In this document: positions 1 to 11,873 of the stretch, one piece after another
Position numbering within the stretch: position 1 is the first letter of the stretch
Layout of the letters: each line of letters begins with the position of its first letter
Assembly (NCBI GenBank): GCA_039545295.1
Contig: BCIK01000030.1
Location: 1 to 64,000 of the forward strand
DNA: 64,000 nt
Direction: 5' to 3'
Source of the DNA: Udeniomyces pyricola
Lineage: Eukaryota; Basidiomycota; Tremellomycetes; Cystofilobasidiales; Mrakiaceae
The notes under the pieces: model-generated
The model's input: the letters and a program-made list of their open reading frames with translations, nothing else
Databases searched by the model: none
Told to the model about the DNA's origin: nothing
Made by a program: the position numbers and the translations under genes

Positions 1-315
1 GGATTGGAGGGTTGAGTTGAGAGATCTTAGAGAGGGGGGGGGGGGGGGGGGGGGGGGTTGGTGGAGGATAAGTGTGTGTGTGTGTGTGTGTGTCAAGAGC
101 GGATGACAGGGTTTAGTATAGGTGAGAAAGGAGGAGAGGAAAAGTGAGTCAAGTGTATGTGTTGTTATAGAAAGGGGAGAGGGCAGGTTCAAGTATCTAA
201 GAAGAGACAAAGAAAGATTGAAGACCAAAGAAAAGCTTTTTTTTAGTTGTGGTTGTTGTGATTGCTTTTGCTGTTTTAGATCATTGTTATGATTTTTTTT
301 GGTTGGAGTCTTTTT
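1..315. other. 3' flank of ADE4 with G-run and GT repeat
   Basis: No gene is seen here. The stretch lies downstream of the ADE4 stop codon, which is on the minus strand. It contains an uninterrupted run of 24 G at 34-57 and a (GT)n microsatellite at about 72-93. T-rich stretches near 240-317 read as A-rich on the ADE4 strand, as expected for a 3' UTR or polyadenylation region. Confidence 0.6.
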
Positions 316-3300
316 TTAAGCGTGGTGCCAGCTGTTGTGAAGGCCAACGGTGTCGTTGGGCGTTTGAGGGCCCGAGTTGGAGAAGGAAGCCGAGGTCCCG
401 TTCGCAAGACCGATAGCGGCGTCGGCTCCATCTGAAAGGAAAGGTAAAAAAAAAAAACCCACAGACGAGTGTTGTTCGATTAGTTTTCCTCTTTCATCAA
501 TTACACAACCAGAATTGAAGATCTCTCCTCCTCCGTCCTCTGCTTTGACCTTCCCCATCCAAGAAACTAGTCGAGCGAAAACCAAGTGACACGTACTCAT
601 CGGACCCGAGCATCCATTGTAAGCCTCCTCGACTTCCGCCACGACCATCCCACCTTTCGCGCCCAACTCCTTGATCTTGGCGTTGTCGTTACGGATCTCG
701 ACCAGGCTGTTGAGGTACTCTTCCGTGATATCGCCAGTGACGTACTTGCCGGTGAAGACGGAGCAATCAAACGTCTCGATCGATGGGTTGAACTGTTGGC
801 ACGACTTGATGAGATCCGGCAGGGTTTGGAAAATGACGAGGTCGGCTCCGATCTCGGTCGCGACTTCGGCGGTCGTCCGGTTGTGGGCGACGAGTTCGTG
901 AGGGGAAGGCATGTCGATACCGTAGACATTGGAGAATCTGAGGAAGGGAGACAGGAGAGGTAGATGAAAGGAGGAAGGGAAAGAAAGCGCAGAGGTCAGT
1001 CTGCCAGAGTCATGATGATGCAAAACCTCCAACTGTTTCCGTGCAGGTCGGGTTGGGAAGGAATGGGGGTAGAGAGGTGGACGAGGGAGCAAGCGAAGCA
1101 GGCTCGCAAGCGCTTGTTCTGTTTGTTCTTCTTTCTTTTTTTGCGTTAAAACTTACCGGATTGCTGGCGCGCACGAGGCGACAAAGACCTTTTTCGACCC
1201 GACGTCCTTGGCCATCTGGATGATCTCCTTGGACGTAGTTCCTCGGACGATCGAGTCTTTGAGCGAAAGGAAAGGAGTAAAAAGAAGAACATTCAACGGA
1301 AAAAGTGACAAGATAAAAGGAGAAAGGGAGACAGGCAAACACGTCAGATGTTTCCTCCTCGTAACAAAGCATCTGGGAACTGGAATGAGAGAGGGCGATG
1401 TTTGGAAGAGGTGGAAGGGATTTACCATCAACGAGCAGGACGTTTTTGCCGGCAAACTCAAGGGGCATGGCGTTGAGCTTCCTTCGGACGTTCTTCCTCC
1501 TAAAGGAACAACCAGATAGGAAAGGGTCGAACGGGCATATGTATCAGGGTTGAGTTAGGTTTGATTTTCGTACCGGCCCAGCAGAATTAGAAGAAGCCCT
1601 GAAAGCAAAGACCACGCTTGACTTACCTCATCTCCTGACCGGGCATGATGAAGGTTCGTCCAACGTATCGGTTCTTGACGAAACCCTCTCGGTACGGAAT
1701 GCCGAGCTTCTGGGCGAGCTGAAGGGCTGCAACCCTCGACGTATCCGGCACGGGAATAACGACATCGATCGTCTCTCCGACTTCCTCCAGGACCCGCTTA
1801 ACCTCGTCGGCGAGGAGATCTCCCATCGCCATTCGCGAACGGTAGACCGAGATACCATCGAGTGTCGAGTCTGGGCGAGCAAAGTAGACGTACTCGAAGA
1901 TGTCGGGCGCGAATGTTCGTTTCGGGGCGAGCACACGGCGGGTGATGGCTTCTCGGGTAACGATGACGGCCTCTCCTAGAAAAGCCGAAATCAATTAGAA
2001 TGGGAGCAAAGGGAAGGGAAAAAAAAGAGAAGAATGAAGTGGAGGCGCGAAGGAGATACGAAACTGTATCAGTGAATCTATGCTGTGGTGCACACACACA
2101 CACACACACACACACAGACGCAATCGAGAGACGTGACAGTGGAGACGCGACCATCTTGAAGGGGCCAACGCTTACCTGGCGCGACATCCTCCCAGTTGGT
2201 GAAGCCGAGGGCGTCAGCGACGACGCTTTCGCTCGCGAACAAATGGTCGGTTCCCTCGGTTCCATCTTTGGCGATGCTCGTCCTCGTCGCGAGTCCCACC
2301 GGTCGGATTCCGTTCGGGTCCCTGAACGCAATAAGCCCAAAGCCAGCAATCATGGTCGTGCAGGCGTAGGCGCCCGAACACTGAGCCATGAGATCTCGGA
2401 TGGCGGTGAAGATGTCCTCCTCGTTGATTCGGACCTTGCCCGTCTTCTCAAGGTTGTTGGCGAGGATGTTGAGGAGCAACTCCGAGTCCGAGTCGGTGTT
2501 GATGTGTCGGTGGGCTTCGGTATCAAGGAAGGTCCTCAGCTTCTTGGTGTTGGTAAGGTTACCGTTCTGTAGTAGCACGAAGGAGAACAGACGTTAGCAA
2601 TCGCCCGGAGACCAAGAGCGCGCGGTCGCGTGGGTTCTTGGTCCATGTTCTCAGAAGAGCGAAGCCTTGCTCACGTGAGCCATGACGAGACCATACGGGG
2701 CGTTGACGTAGAACGGCTGAGCCTCGGCGTGTGCTGACGAACCAGCAGTAGGGTACCTGACTATCGAGCGCAAGCAACAAAAAGAAGAGACAAAAACCGA
2801 ACCGAAAGCGACGCAATCGCACGTGCCCATGGATAGAAATTCAGCCCGAGTTTCCTGCATGCCTTCGGGCGACCTTCCGAACTTTGGATATCAAGAAGGT
2901 GGGGGAATCTTTGCTGCCTCGCGCTAGATAAAGTCACTGACCATGTCCGATACCCATGAGACCCTTGAGTCCAGCGACGGCTCGGGTGTCAAAGACGTCT
3001 CGAACCATGCCGTTGGCCTTGACCTGGGGGAGAAGGGAAGGCGAAAGGAGAGCCAGGAGGGAGGATACGCCGAGCAGAGTTCGAGCGGCTGTTTGAGCAT
3101 TTCTCGGCGGATGATGTTGCGGCTAGAAGTCATCCTTCATGCCAGCGATGCAGGACAGCCATCGCATATGCGCCATCTTTAGGGCAAAGGAGGGTGGACA
3201 TGCAAAAGCAAGGCAAGACAAGAGCAGGGCGACGGCAAACTGACTTGGTAGAATCGACCTCGGGGAGCACCGCAGGTCACAACACCACAAGCATCCTGAG

Positions 3301-3863
3301 AGAGAGGAGAGGATAAGAGGATGGCTCAATGAGCATGCTGTGCTAGCATTAGCTTGACATCGTTTATGGAGTCGTGCTTGGACTGTACCTGTCCTCTGCA
3401 GGGGGCACAAGCGACGGAGGCGGAGGCAGCAGAATGAAGACGTGGGTTTCAAGAAATGTCAGCAGAATTCAAAACGGAGAGAGAGAGAGAGAGAGAGTAG
3501 AGGGGGTGGGAAGCAATCTCTTTCGACTGTGCGGTCGCAAGCTGAAGCCAGGAGATGTATTGCCGAGAGACAAAAGGTTTGAAGTGGATCTAGAAGGGAA
3601 GACTGACCTGTGCTGGAGGAGCGAAAGACCCTCGCAGATCTCAGTGGCAGCCTGGGAGGTGTAGGCAGCGGAAATGTCGTGGAGAAGGAGTCCGAGGATG
3701 CCGCACACTGGAGAGGGGAGGCAGAGGACAGGGAAGCGCGGTTGTTGGATCAAGGGGCAGGGACAGAGAAGGGGAGATGGATGTGGTTTCGGTCAATGCG
3801 CCGTTTGGAGTGAAGGCTAGGAAAGCGAGGGCAGACAGTTGGGCAAGCGAAAGAAAGTTTACT
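316..3863 (-). CDS. ADE4: Amidophosphoribosyltransferase (glutamine PRPP amidotransferase), 12 exons
   Basis: This enzyme makes 5-phosphoribosylamine from PRPP and glutamine, the first committed step of purine synthesis in the cytosol. The mature N terminus reads [11 protein letters not shown], with the Ntn-hydrolase nucleophile Cys at position 2. It is followed by [15 protein letters not shown] (split by introns), GHVRYPTAG and MAHNGNLTN of the glutaminase domain. The phosphoribosyltransferase half carries the PRPP loop [17 protein letters not shown], joined across the intron at about 1253-1430. Translation ends GLHNSWHHA with TAA at 316-318. Exons run from about 3707-3608, 3395-3389 (7 nt), 3295-3245, 3023-2941, 2757-2680, 2573-2176, 1978-1627, 1500-1434, 1252-1160, 949-595 and 442-316. 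The start codon seems split: A at 3863, TG at 3707-3706. No in-frame ATG precedes the Cys in unspliced DNA. An extra upstream exon cannot be fully excluded. Confidence 0.95.
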
Positions 3864-4428
3864 CTTTGAGAGTGTAGCGAGAGCTGGGAGGGGGGAGAGA
3901 GTAGGGGGAGGGGGTGGAAGAAGTCCAAGTGAGTGGGTGAGGCGACAGCTGGTTGAAAGACTGTGAGATTTCGAAACTTGACTCCATTTGCCCGACCTCC
4001 CCGAAGCTTATTATTTAATAATCTTCAGTATTATATTCCAACCGCCGACACGACTCAGTCTAAATCCACCTCCACCTCCATCCCAGCCGTTCTGCTCGAC
4101 CACTCGCGATCGACAGTCCATTTAGTACCTAGTATCTATTATATCAGTATTACCTCTTGCATCACCACCAGATCATCACTGATCCATTCAGCTTCTCTTC
4201 ATTCTAATACCGCTTCAATCCCCACACCCATCACCTGGACGGATCCAAGCGCATATACCCACCTCAACCCAAGTACTGACCACCCTTATTCGACCCGACT
4301 ACGGGCGCATACACAGTACAACCAGGCAGATAACATCCCTCAAGATAGGCTTGTGCCAACTCAATCATCTCGTCCAGCATCATTGCTCTCAATCTCACCC
4401 AACTCACCCTTCCGTGCAGTCGGCTACC
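3864..4428. promoter_or_regulatory. Divergent promoter region between ADE4 and the cyclin gene
   Basis: These 565 bases hold the 5' leaders and promoters of ADE4 (leftward) and the cyclin gene (rightward). A TGACTC at 3979-3984 matches the core bound by Gcn4/Bas1-type factors at yeast purine genes. That is suggestive only, because the motif is short and the regulators here are unknown. The long open frame crossing 3963-4607 begins with GTG and is not supported as a gene. Confidence 0.5.
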
Positions 4429-6152
4429 ATGTCTCGGACAGCGACAACAACATCTTCAGCCAACCTTTCGTCTTCGCCTCAAATCGCTGCTTCAGACCAC
4501 ACCGTCTTCCAAGCGGTCAAAAAGTCAACTTGCATGAACCCTCAACCCTTCAAAGCCTCAGCATCAGCAAGAAAGCCTTCCAACCCCCGTGGCGTTTCCC
4601 TGGCTGAGATTGACAGGTCCTCCTCCTCCCCAATCGCGTCTTTCGATGCTGGACTCTTTGCGCTTGATCAACCCACTACATGCTATCCATCATCCGTCCC
4701 GTCGAGCCTCACTCCTGCGACCACATACTCAGCTTCTCCGATTTCAGACGCTCTCTGTCTAGGCAGCAGTCAATCAGTCGCTACCTCGTCATCCCCGTCT
4801 CTCCCATCACATACGAAACCGGTACCCTTCAGCTCCAGCTGTGCAGTCTCTCGCGAACTGAATCATGTCCCCTGGGCACCCATCTCTGTTGATATCTCTC
4901 TGACCGAGACATCTCGATTCACACACCTGCTGCATCGGGAAAAGCAGTGCAGACTGTCCTCGGATGTCCACCTCACTAACCCTGCGGCCGATTATGGAAG
5001 ACTCGCAAAGTGGATCCTTACCGTACGCCAGCGAACGATGATCAGGTATTCATTAAAAAGAGAAGAAAAAAAAAAAACACGAGGAAGTCAGCTATTGAAC
5101 TCGATTAAATTCTTGGACCGTGATTTCAACTGTCTTGACCCGGAACGTGCAGGTTCGACCTAATGAGCAGGACGGAGTTGACTCGCGAACGCTCTTTGAC
5201 CATCTTTATCTTGACCCCGATACACGGTTCCTCGCTTGCCAACTTCTCGCTCGAGTCTTCATCCGCGTCTTATTCTACCAGCCTCTACCCCATCGATCTG
5301 AAGGAAACGTGGACCTCATGTCATCCTTGCATCAGATAGCCCTGGCGTGCCTTCAACTCGCCGCCAAATTGAATCACGACCCCTTTTACCCTAACTATCC
5401 CCTTTGGCCGCCTGGTTTTCAGCGTCTGCTCCGTCCAGCAGTCATCTCGGCTCCTCAGCTTGTTCGGACACTTACAGGATCATGTTGGACAGATTGAGCT
5501 ATAAGAATGTTCCGCTGCGTGTTTGACTCTCCCTGCTGATGTGACTTGTTTTTCCGGTTTCTCATGTAATGAACCCGCGCTTCTCGACTGACTTCCCCGC
5601 GCGCAAATGCGGCTTAGATGAAGACTGAGCTCTATATCCTTCAAGTAATCCAATACGACGTCAACATTCCGACCGTTCACTGCTTTGTTCACCAGCTTGC
5701 TGCCACTCTGCCGGGGTTCAACCGAGCTGTCTCGCTCAACCCGCGAGATGATCCCAAGCTCGCCCTAGACTTCATCGTCGATCACGTCACGCAGGATCTC
5801 CGAGTCATCTACCTCGGTTTGCATCAGTCTTTCCGTCCTGACATCATCCTCCGCACCTCAGGCGACTCATCATCTGAAGCACATCAAACGTCCTGCTTTG
5901 CACAACTCTCTTCTGATAGATCACCGACACCATTGGCATCTCTCCTCGACCCTCGCTCTCGTCCTCCTCCTCTTTGCCGTCGAAAGTTGGAACGACGTCT
6001 GTTCGACCGAAACGCTCTTACCTGTCTTGCTCGATCTCGGTCGGACGGGCATGCAGCTGCTTGAGATGAAGGAAGGCGAGTTCAAGACGGCTGCCAAGTG
6101 GGTGATTGCAAAAGTGGGTGGGGTCGAAGGAGAAGATCGAGAAATAAATTGA
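4429..6152 (+). CDS. Divergent cyclin-box protein
   Basis: This is a probable regulatory partner of a cyclin-dependent kinase. A Ser/Thr/Pro-rich N-terminal region of about 130 residues starts MSRTATTTSS in good context (ACC before ATG). A cyclin-box-like region follows: IALACLQLAAKLNHD, then across the next intron TELYILQVIQYDVNIPTVH, which resembles the E-x-x-IL-x-x-x-x-YDLxxPT turn of mitotic cyclins. Introns are near 5023-5152 (exon ends KWILT, next begins VRPNEQ) and near 5420-5617. A further short intron, or a sequence error, is needed around 5800-5870. There the coding signal shifts frame, and it then runs through LLLFAVESWNDVC to VEGEDREIN and the stop at 6150-6152. I cannot assign it to a subfamily. 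No destruction box is obvious. Confidence 0.7.
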
Positions 6153-6721
6153 GAGGAGATTGGGGCTAGGCCTTGATTGGCCGGGTGAATCGCACGTCGT
6201 GATCGTGGGTAATTGTTGCTGCAGGCGGACTGAAGGTGTGGGTTGGTGGAGATGGTCGGGAAACCATGTGCCAAAGGACGTCGGGGGTGATGATGAACAT
6301 GACAAGATAGCCTTACACTTTGGCGCTGTGCTCGAAGCTAGCATTGATCATATCTGCAGTCGATTGGTCGTTTCCAACAGCTAGTAGATGTGCACGCGGT
6401 AGCAGTGTGGATGCATGTGCAATTAGGTGATCATGTATGGGATGCAAGCAAAGTTCTATATAATCAATGAGCGTTGTTTAAATCGACCCAATCTCCGTGG
6501 AGGCTGTTGCACTGCTGGGCGGCTGTTGCACCGCGCGGCGTGTGCGAGTTCCTTTGTTTGCCTCACTCTGGCCGATTCCCCTACTCTTCTTGCTCTTCCT
6601 CTTCCCTCTTCCCTCCCCTTCTTCCGTCCCCCTTCTCGCCCCTTTGCACTCTCTCGGCGTTTCCTGACACCCGCTCCATTGCATTGATCAGTCCAGCACA
6701 CCCGCCGCCGGCACTGGCGTC
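6153..6721. promoter_or_regulatory. Cyclin 3' end and KEX2 upstream region
   Basis: These 569 bases lie between two rightward genes. The second half (about 6580-6680) is strongly pyrimidine-rich, typical of fungal promoters or 5' leaders just ahead of a start codon. No gene, RNA gene or repeat is recognised. Confidence 0.5.
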
Positions 6722-9700
6722 ATGCTTCTTTCCCTCTCCCCCCTCGTCGCCGCCGTGCTACTATCCTCGGCCCCGGTCCTCGCAGCGGCAGCAGCAGTAA
6801 CTACCAACGATTCCGGCTCGACCTACCACCACTCCCTTCACGCTTCGGCCCAACCTCATCCTCGACTTCCTCATCACCCTCAACCACGTTCCTACTCGAC
6901 TCACACCTACTATGTTCTCGAGCTCGACTCGTCTTCGGGCCTGTCTCCCTCCGAAGCCGCGAGCCTGCTGCACGACGAGATGGAACTCGTTGAGCGCGTC
7001 GGGGAACTCGACGGTCATTACCTCGTTCGCATGGACACCAGTCGAATCGCCAAGCGAGGGTCCAAAATGGAAGGTCATGAAGATGCAGTGATCTCACGGT
7101 GGGAGAGAAGACGATGGGAGTCCTTGGAGGGAAGGATGTTGGGAAGTCACGTCCGGTCGATAGAGAAGATGGTGCCCAGGATGAGGGCGAAGCGGGCTTG
7201 GATAGAGGATGAGTCGAACCCTCTATGGAAACGACAAGACGCACAGGACATGACAGAATACGAATTTGCGGTGAGTCAACCGTAGACTTCAGGAAAGAAA
7301 ACCAATAAGAGATGATTTCGAAGTCAGCTCGAAAGTCATCACTTACCCAAGCTGTACATCTTCTTGCTTTATCCCTTTGTAGCAAGACACACTCGGCATT
7401 CACGACCCTCTCTTCTCGAAGCAATGGCATCTCATCAACACTCAAATGCCTGAAAACGAAATGAACGTCTCTCTCGCGTGGGATCAAGGCGTCACTGGTA
7501 CGGGTGTCCACATCGCCATCATTGACGACGGACTCGATTCGACCTCGAATGACCTCAAGGACAACTTTGTACGTCCTATCGCCGTGTTTAACACGCTTAG
7601 ACGCTCGTCAGTCTGTCACTATGGAAGAAGTAACCGGAGACCCATGCTGACGATGACAACACACGGTGCGCCTGCCGGTCATGATGACATATGCTAGTAC
7701 GCCGAGGGCTCGTACGACTTCAACGACCATACCCCTCTTCCCCAGCCTCGACTCTCGGATGATACCCATGGTACCCGATGTGCTGGTGAAATCTCGGCCC
7801 TCAAGAACGACGTGTGCGGTGTTGGTGTCGCCTACACGTCCAAGATCGCTGGCGTGCGAATCCTCTCGGCGCCCATCTCGGACGCGGACGAAGCAGCCGC
7901 ATTGAATTACCAATACCAATCCAACGACATCTATTCGTGCTCTTGGGGACCTCCGGATGATGGCAAAAACATGGACGCACCCGAAGGACTCATCCTCAAG
8001 GCAATGGTTAATGGCATCACCAACGGGCGGGGCGGCAAGGGCTCCATCTACGTCTTTGCGGCCGGCAATGGAGGTGGCGTCGACGACCAGTGTAACTTTG
8101 ATGGCTACACCAACTCCATCTACTCTATGACGATTGGAGCCGTCGATCGCAAGGGACTTCATCCGTATTACTCAGAAATGTGCGCGGCCGTACTCGCAGT
8201 GGCACCTTCGTCTGGTAGCGGGGACCACATTGTATGTCAAGGAAACACACCATTCAACCTGTTCAAACATCTTGTCTCAATATTGGGTTCTCTGACTAAC
8301 GTTTCACGGTATCATTCCCCTCCTCCTCCTCCCTTGCCCGGCAGCATACGACTGACGTTGGCGAGAACCAGTGCAGCAGCAGCCACGGTGGAACTTCGGC
8401 TGCGGCTCCTCTGACCGTCGGAATGATGGCTCTTGCTCTCCAAGTTCGGTATGTGCCTCTGTCTTCATGATTCCGTCCTGATGTATATGCCGTCATCTTC
8501 GAGAGAGGCAAAAAGAGAGGGAGGCTGACTGCGGGATTGGGGTTCCTTTGACTCTAGACCTGAACTGACATGGCGGGACGCTCAGCACTTGGTCGTCAAC
8601 GCCGTCGATGTCTTCAACACTGGCGATCCCGATTGGGAAGAAACCCATGCCAAGCGCATGTACAACTACAAGTGTACGCGTTGAATCTTTCTTCTCTCTA
8701 CGTGTCTGTGTTCCTTTTCCCTCGCCCGTTTCCTTTTTCTCTCACTTCGCTGACCTTGGTCAGTCATGTTGATTCGACTTCGCTTGTGAATCCTTGACGC
8801 TTTTCCTTCTTCTCCTGGTTTGGTTTTGCAATAGATGGTTATGGCAAGATCAACGCTGGCAAGCTGGTCGATCTCGCTCGAACTTGGTCTCTCGTCAAGC
8901 CCCAAGCCTGGCTCGAATCTCCTCTCCTCTCCACTTCAACCCCTTCGAATCCTTCCACCAGCTCGCCTCTCGATGAGACCGAGCCTTCGCCTACGACGGC
9001 TTCGACGGGGTTGTTCATCACCGAGTCTGGCGTTTCGGCTACGTACACCGTCACCCAGGCAATGCTCGACGCGGCCAACTTTGAGCGACTCGAACACGTC
9101 ACGTTGAGAGTTTGGATCGATCACGATCGGCGAGGCGATGTCGAGGTCGAGTTGTTGAGTCCGAATGGCATCACGAGCGTCATGGCGAGGACGAGAAGAG
9201 GGGATGAAGCCACGACGGGTTTCCCAGGTTGGAAATTCATGTCGATGAAGCATTGGTAAGTTGACCTTACCTTGTTGATCTAGCCTCTTTCCGGCAGATT
9301 GCTTCTCCCTTCCTTTCAACAAAAGGGAGATCACGAGGTATTGAGGGCCTTCCGGGATGTCTCTAACATATGTACTTTTTCTTCTTCTATATACTTCTTC
9401 TGATTTTAGGGACGAAGCTCCCGTTGGGGACTGGACCCTGACCGTGATCGATCGGGTTAACCCCGAATCGAACGGGACGCTCAACGCCTGGTCTCTCACT
9501 CTCTGGGGCGAATCCAAAGACGCTTCCAAAGCGACTCCTTGGCAACTTCCCAACGCCGATGATATCACTCTTCCTCTCCCACCCGATGCTGCGCCGACGA
9601 CGACAGAGGCTTCTCCTGAGGCTCCCTCGGCAACAAAGGCGTTTCCGAAACCGACGGATCACTTACCAGACGATCATGGGACCGCTCCTGGCGAATCGGA

Positions 9701-10876
9701 TAAACCCGGATTGGGAGATCCTACCTTTCCCATCGAGACTTCATCACCCGAACCGGCTGCACCCACCATCCCCACGACGACGAGCCCGGTATCATCTGAC
9801 GCTGCGGCGGGAGTTCCGTTGCCTTCGACGGTGCTGGACGAAGGGGAATTTGATGGGATGGCTAGCTTGAGCACGCATTCGACTTGGGTTTTTGGTTCCT
9901 TGGCGTTCATTGGACTCACCGGAGCGAGCGTCGGTGGAGTCCTTTACAGGCGCAACCGAAGACGTCGGATGCGTGGGTTCGGAGGAGGAGGGGAAGAAGG
10001 GGGTCATGGTGGTGGTGGTGGTGGTGGGTATGTTGGTGTCAGTGGGGATGATGATGTCGCGATGGGAATGCTTAGTGGTCGAAGGAACGGCGGAGGGGGA
10101 AAAACGAAGGAGTTGTACGACGCGTTTGGAGATGGAAGTAGTGATGAGAGTTTGGAGGAAGATGAGGGTGATAGGTTGAGATACCACGAGTGAGTTCTCT
10201 TCCCCCCCCCCCATCCCTTTTCCCCTCCTTTCCTGTATTTGTTCCCCTGGGGTTTTTTGTTTTATCGTTGGACTGCGTTGGACTTGTGGGGTGTTGGCAA
10301 TCACACTGGACCGGAACGAAGAGTCGCTTTCTTTCTCAGTCACACACACACACCCTCTCACCCAACCACCTACATATACGAAGAGGAAAAAAAAAACAAG
10401 GGGGCAAAAACGAAAACTGACCACCCTGGACGTGCTTTCTTCTTCTTCGTTCTCTTCTTCGTTGCAGTACGTTCCTCGATGACGACGAACACGACGGTTT
10501 CCCACTTGCCGGACCCAGTTACCGCGATACAGATCTCCCAGCTGCTACTGCCGCCGCCGCCGACGACGACTTCCACGACCCTCACCAAGGTGGTCCTTCA
10601 ACCCATCAACCTCTGCTATCAACTGATCTTCCCACTCATCACCAAGGCAGCGGCGGTGGTGGCGCGTCGAGTAGTCGATACGATAGTAGTAGTAGTGGGA
10701 GTAGACCAGCTACCCATGAGGATGGGGATGGAGTGACGTCTCATGGGATGATGATGGGAGAGGTGGGTGAAGATGATTTCGAAGAGGTCGTGAGTGGTGG
10801 AAGTGGGAGTGGGAGTGGGAGTGGGGGAGCGGAATCGTCGTCGAGGGATGGATCGTGGCAAGATGTTAGACGGTGA
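6722..10876 (+). CDS. KEX2: Kexin, subtilisin-like proprotein convertase
   Basis: This is a Golgi Ca2+-dependent serine protease that cuts secretory precursors after KR/RR. Eight exons (6722-7270, 7383-7568, 7698-8231, 8345-8448, 8558-8673, 8835-9255, 9410-10189, 10468-10876) join in frame to about 1032 residues. A signal peptide (residues 1 to about 20) is followed by a prodomain. LWKRQDAQD near residue 183 is the likely autoprocessing site. Catalytic residues are Asp231 (IIDDGLD), His269 (DDTHGTRCAGE), oxyanion Asn369 (FAAGNGG) and Ser441 (GGTSAAAP). The P/homo-B domain follows (DRRGDVEVELLSPNG, WTLTVID). Then come a Ser/Thr/Pro-rich stalk, one membrane segment at about 796-816 with a basic stop-transfer (RRNRRRR), and an acidic, Gly/Ser-rich cytosolic tail ending SWQDVRR. 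Length and domain order fit type I fungal kexins; the tail is rather long. Confidence 0.97.
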
Positions 10877-11873
10877 TTTTCGATTCCGATCCCGATCCCG
10901 ATCCGATCGATGAGGCTTGTTTGGGGTTGGTTTGGTGATTAATGGTGATGGTGAAGCAAGGAGGAAGGATGGATGGTTGGAAGGAGTAAGGGTGATTTCA
11001 GGACCCCCGGTCAGTTTGGGAAGGAAAGCAAAAGAAAAAAAAAGAGGGGGGGGGGGGAGGGGTTGACAATCCTTTCGAACAGATGCATGTAGATGGCAAT
11101 TCAATTTATTCAAATCACACTAAGCTATAAGAACACATTCAAGTCCGTGGTTTTGGTGCTCCGTGCAAGAGTACGTTGATCAAGTAGAAGTGCTGTCGTG
11201 CTTCAGCGCGTTGGGCGCGAATAAGGGGAAGGTGTGTGGGGGGGGGGGGGGGGTTGTTCCATATTTGTCGTGTCTGCTTCCATGAAACTCGTCAGTCTCC
11301 AAAAAAAAAAAAAACTGTCTGCCCTCGTGAACAAACAAAACAGCGAAAAAGGAACTGAAGCGATAGCAAAGAGACTTTGAATATATGCCCAATCTTGGGA
11401 TCAAAAAAAGAAAAAAAAGAAGACCCCTCCCATCTGATATAAAGAGAAACAAGAAAGAATAGAAAAGAAAAACAAAAACAAAACAAAAAAAAGAAGGAGA
11501 TGATGGGAAGGGGAAAGGGCAAAGGCAAAAACAAGACAAGAGATACATTTGCTTAACGAGGAGAAGAAGAAGAGGAACAAAAGACAAGTAACAAAGAAGG
11601 GAAAGAGAAGTCGAGGAAGAGAGGACGGGGAGCGAGAGCGAGGGAGCAATATTGGTTTGAAATAAGCGGTGCAAGTGGTTTTGAAGGGGGGGATTCAAAC
11701 AGAGCTGTGAGAGTGAAGAAGAACGGATGGAAGAGGAGGGACGATTTGACAGCAGCATCAAGAAGAAGAAGAAAAACAAACAAAAAACAAACAAACAGGG
11801 AACTAGGCCAAGGGAAAGCAAAGAGGAGACCGTCTTTTTGGTTATATGCTTCTTTTCTTTTTTGTGTTCTTTC
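10877..11873. other. Convergent 3' region between KEX2 and PFK1
   Basis: About 1 kb holds the two 3' ends. It has G-runs at about 11046-11057 and 11237-11252 and a long purine-rich stretch (11300-11800). Antisense of the purine-rich stretch gives artefactual Phe/Leu/Ser-rich frames. No conserved protein or RNA gene is seen. Confidence 0.5.

Noticed and set aside
3963..4607. Open frame of 214 codons overlapping the cyclin start
   Set aside because: It begins with GTG, has no recognisable motif, and the better-supported cyclin frame with an ATG in good context covers its second half.
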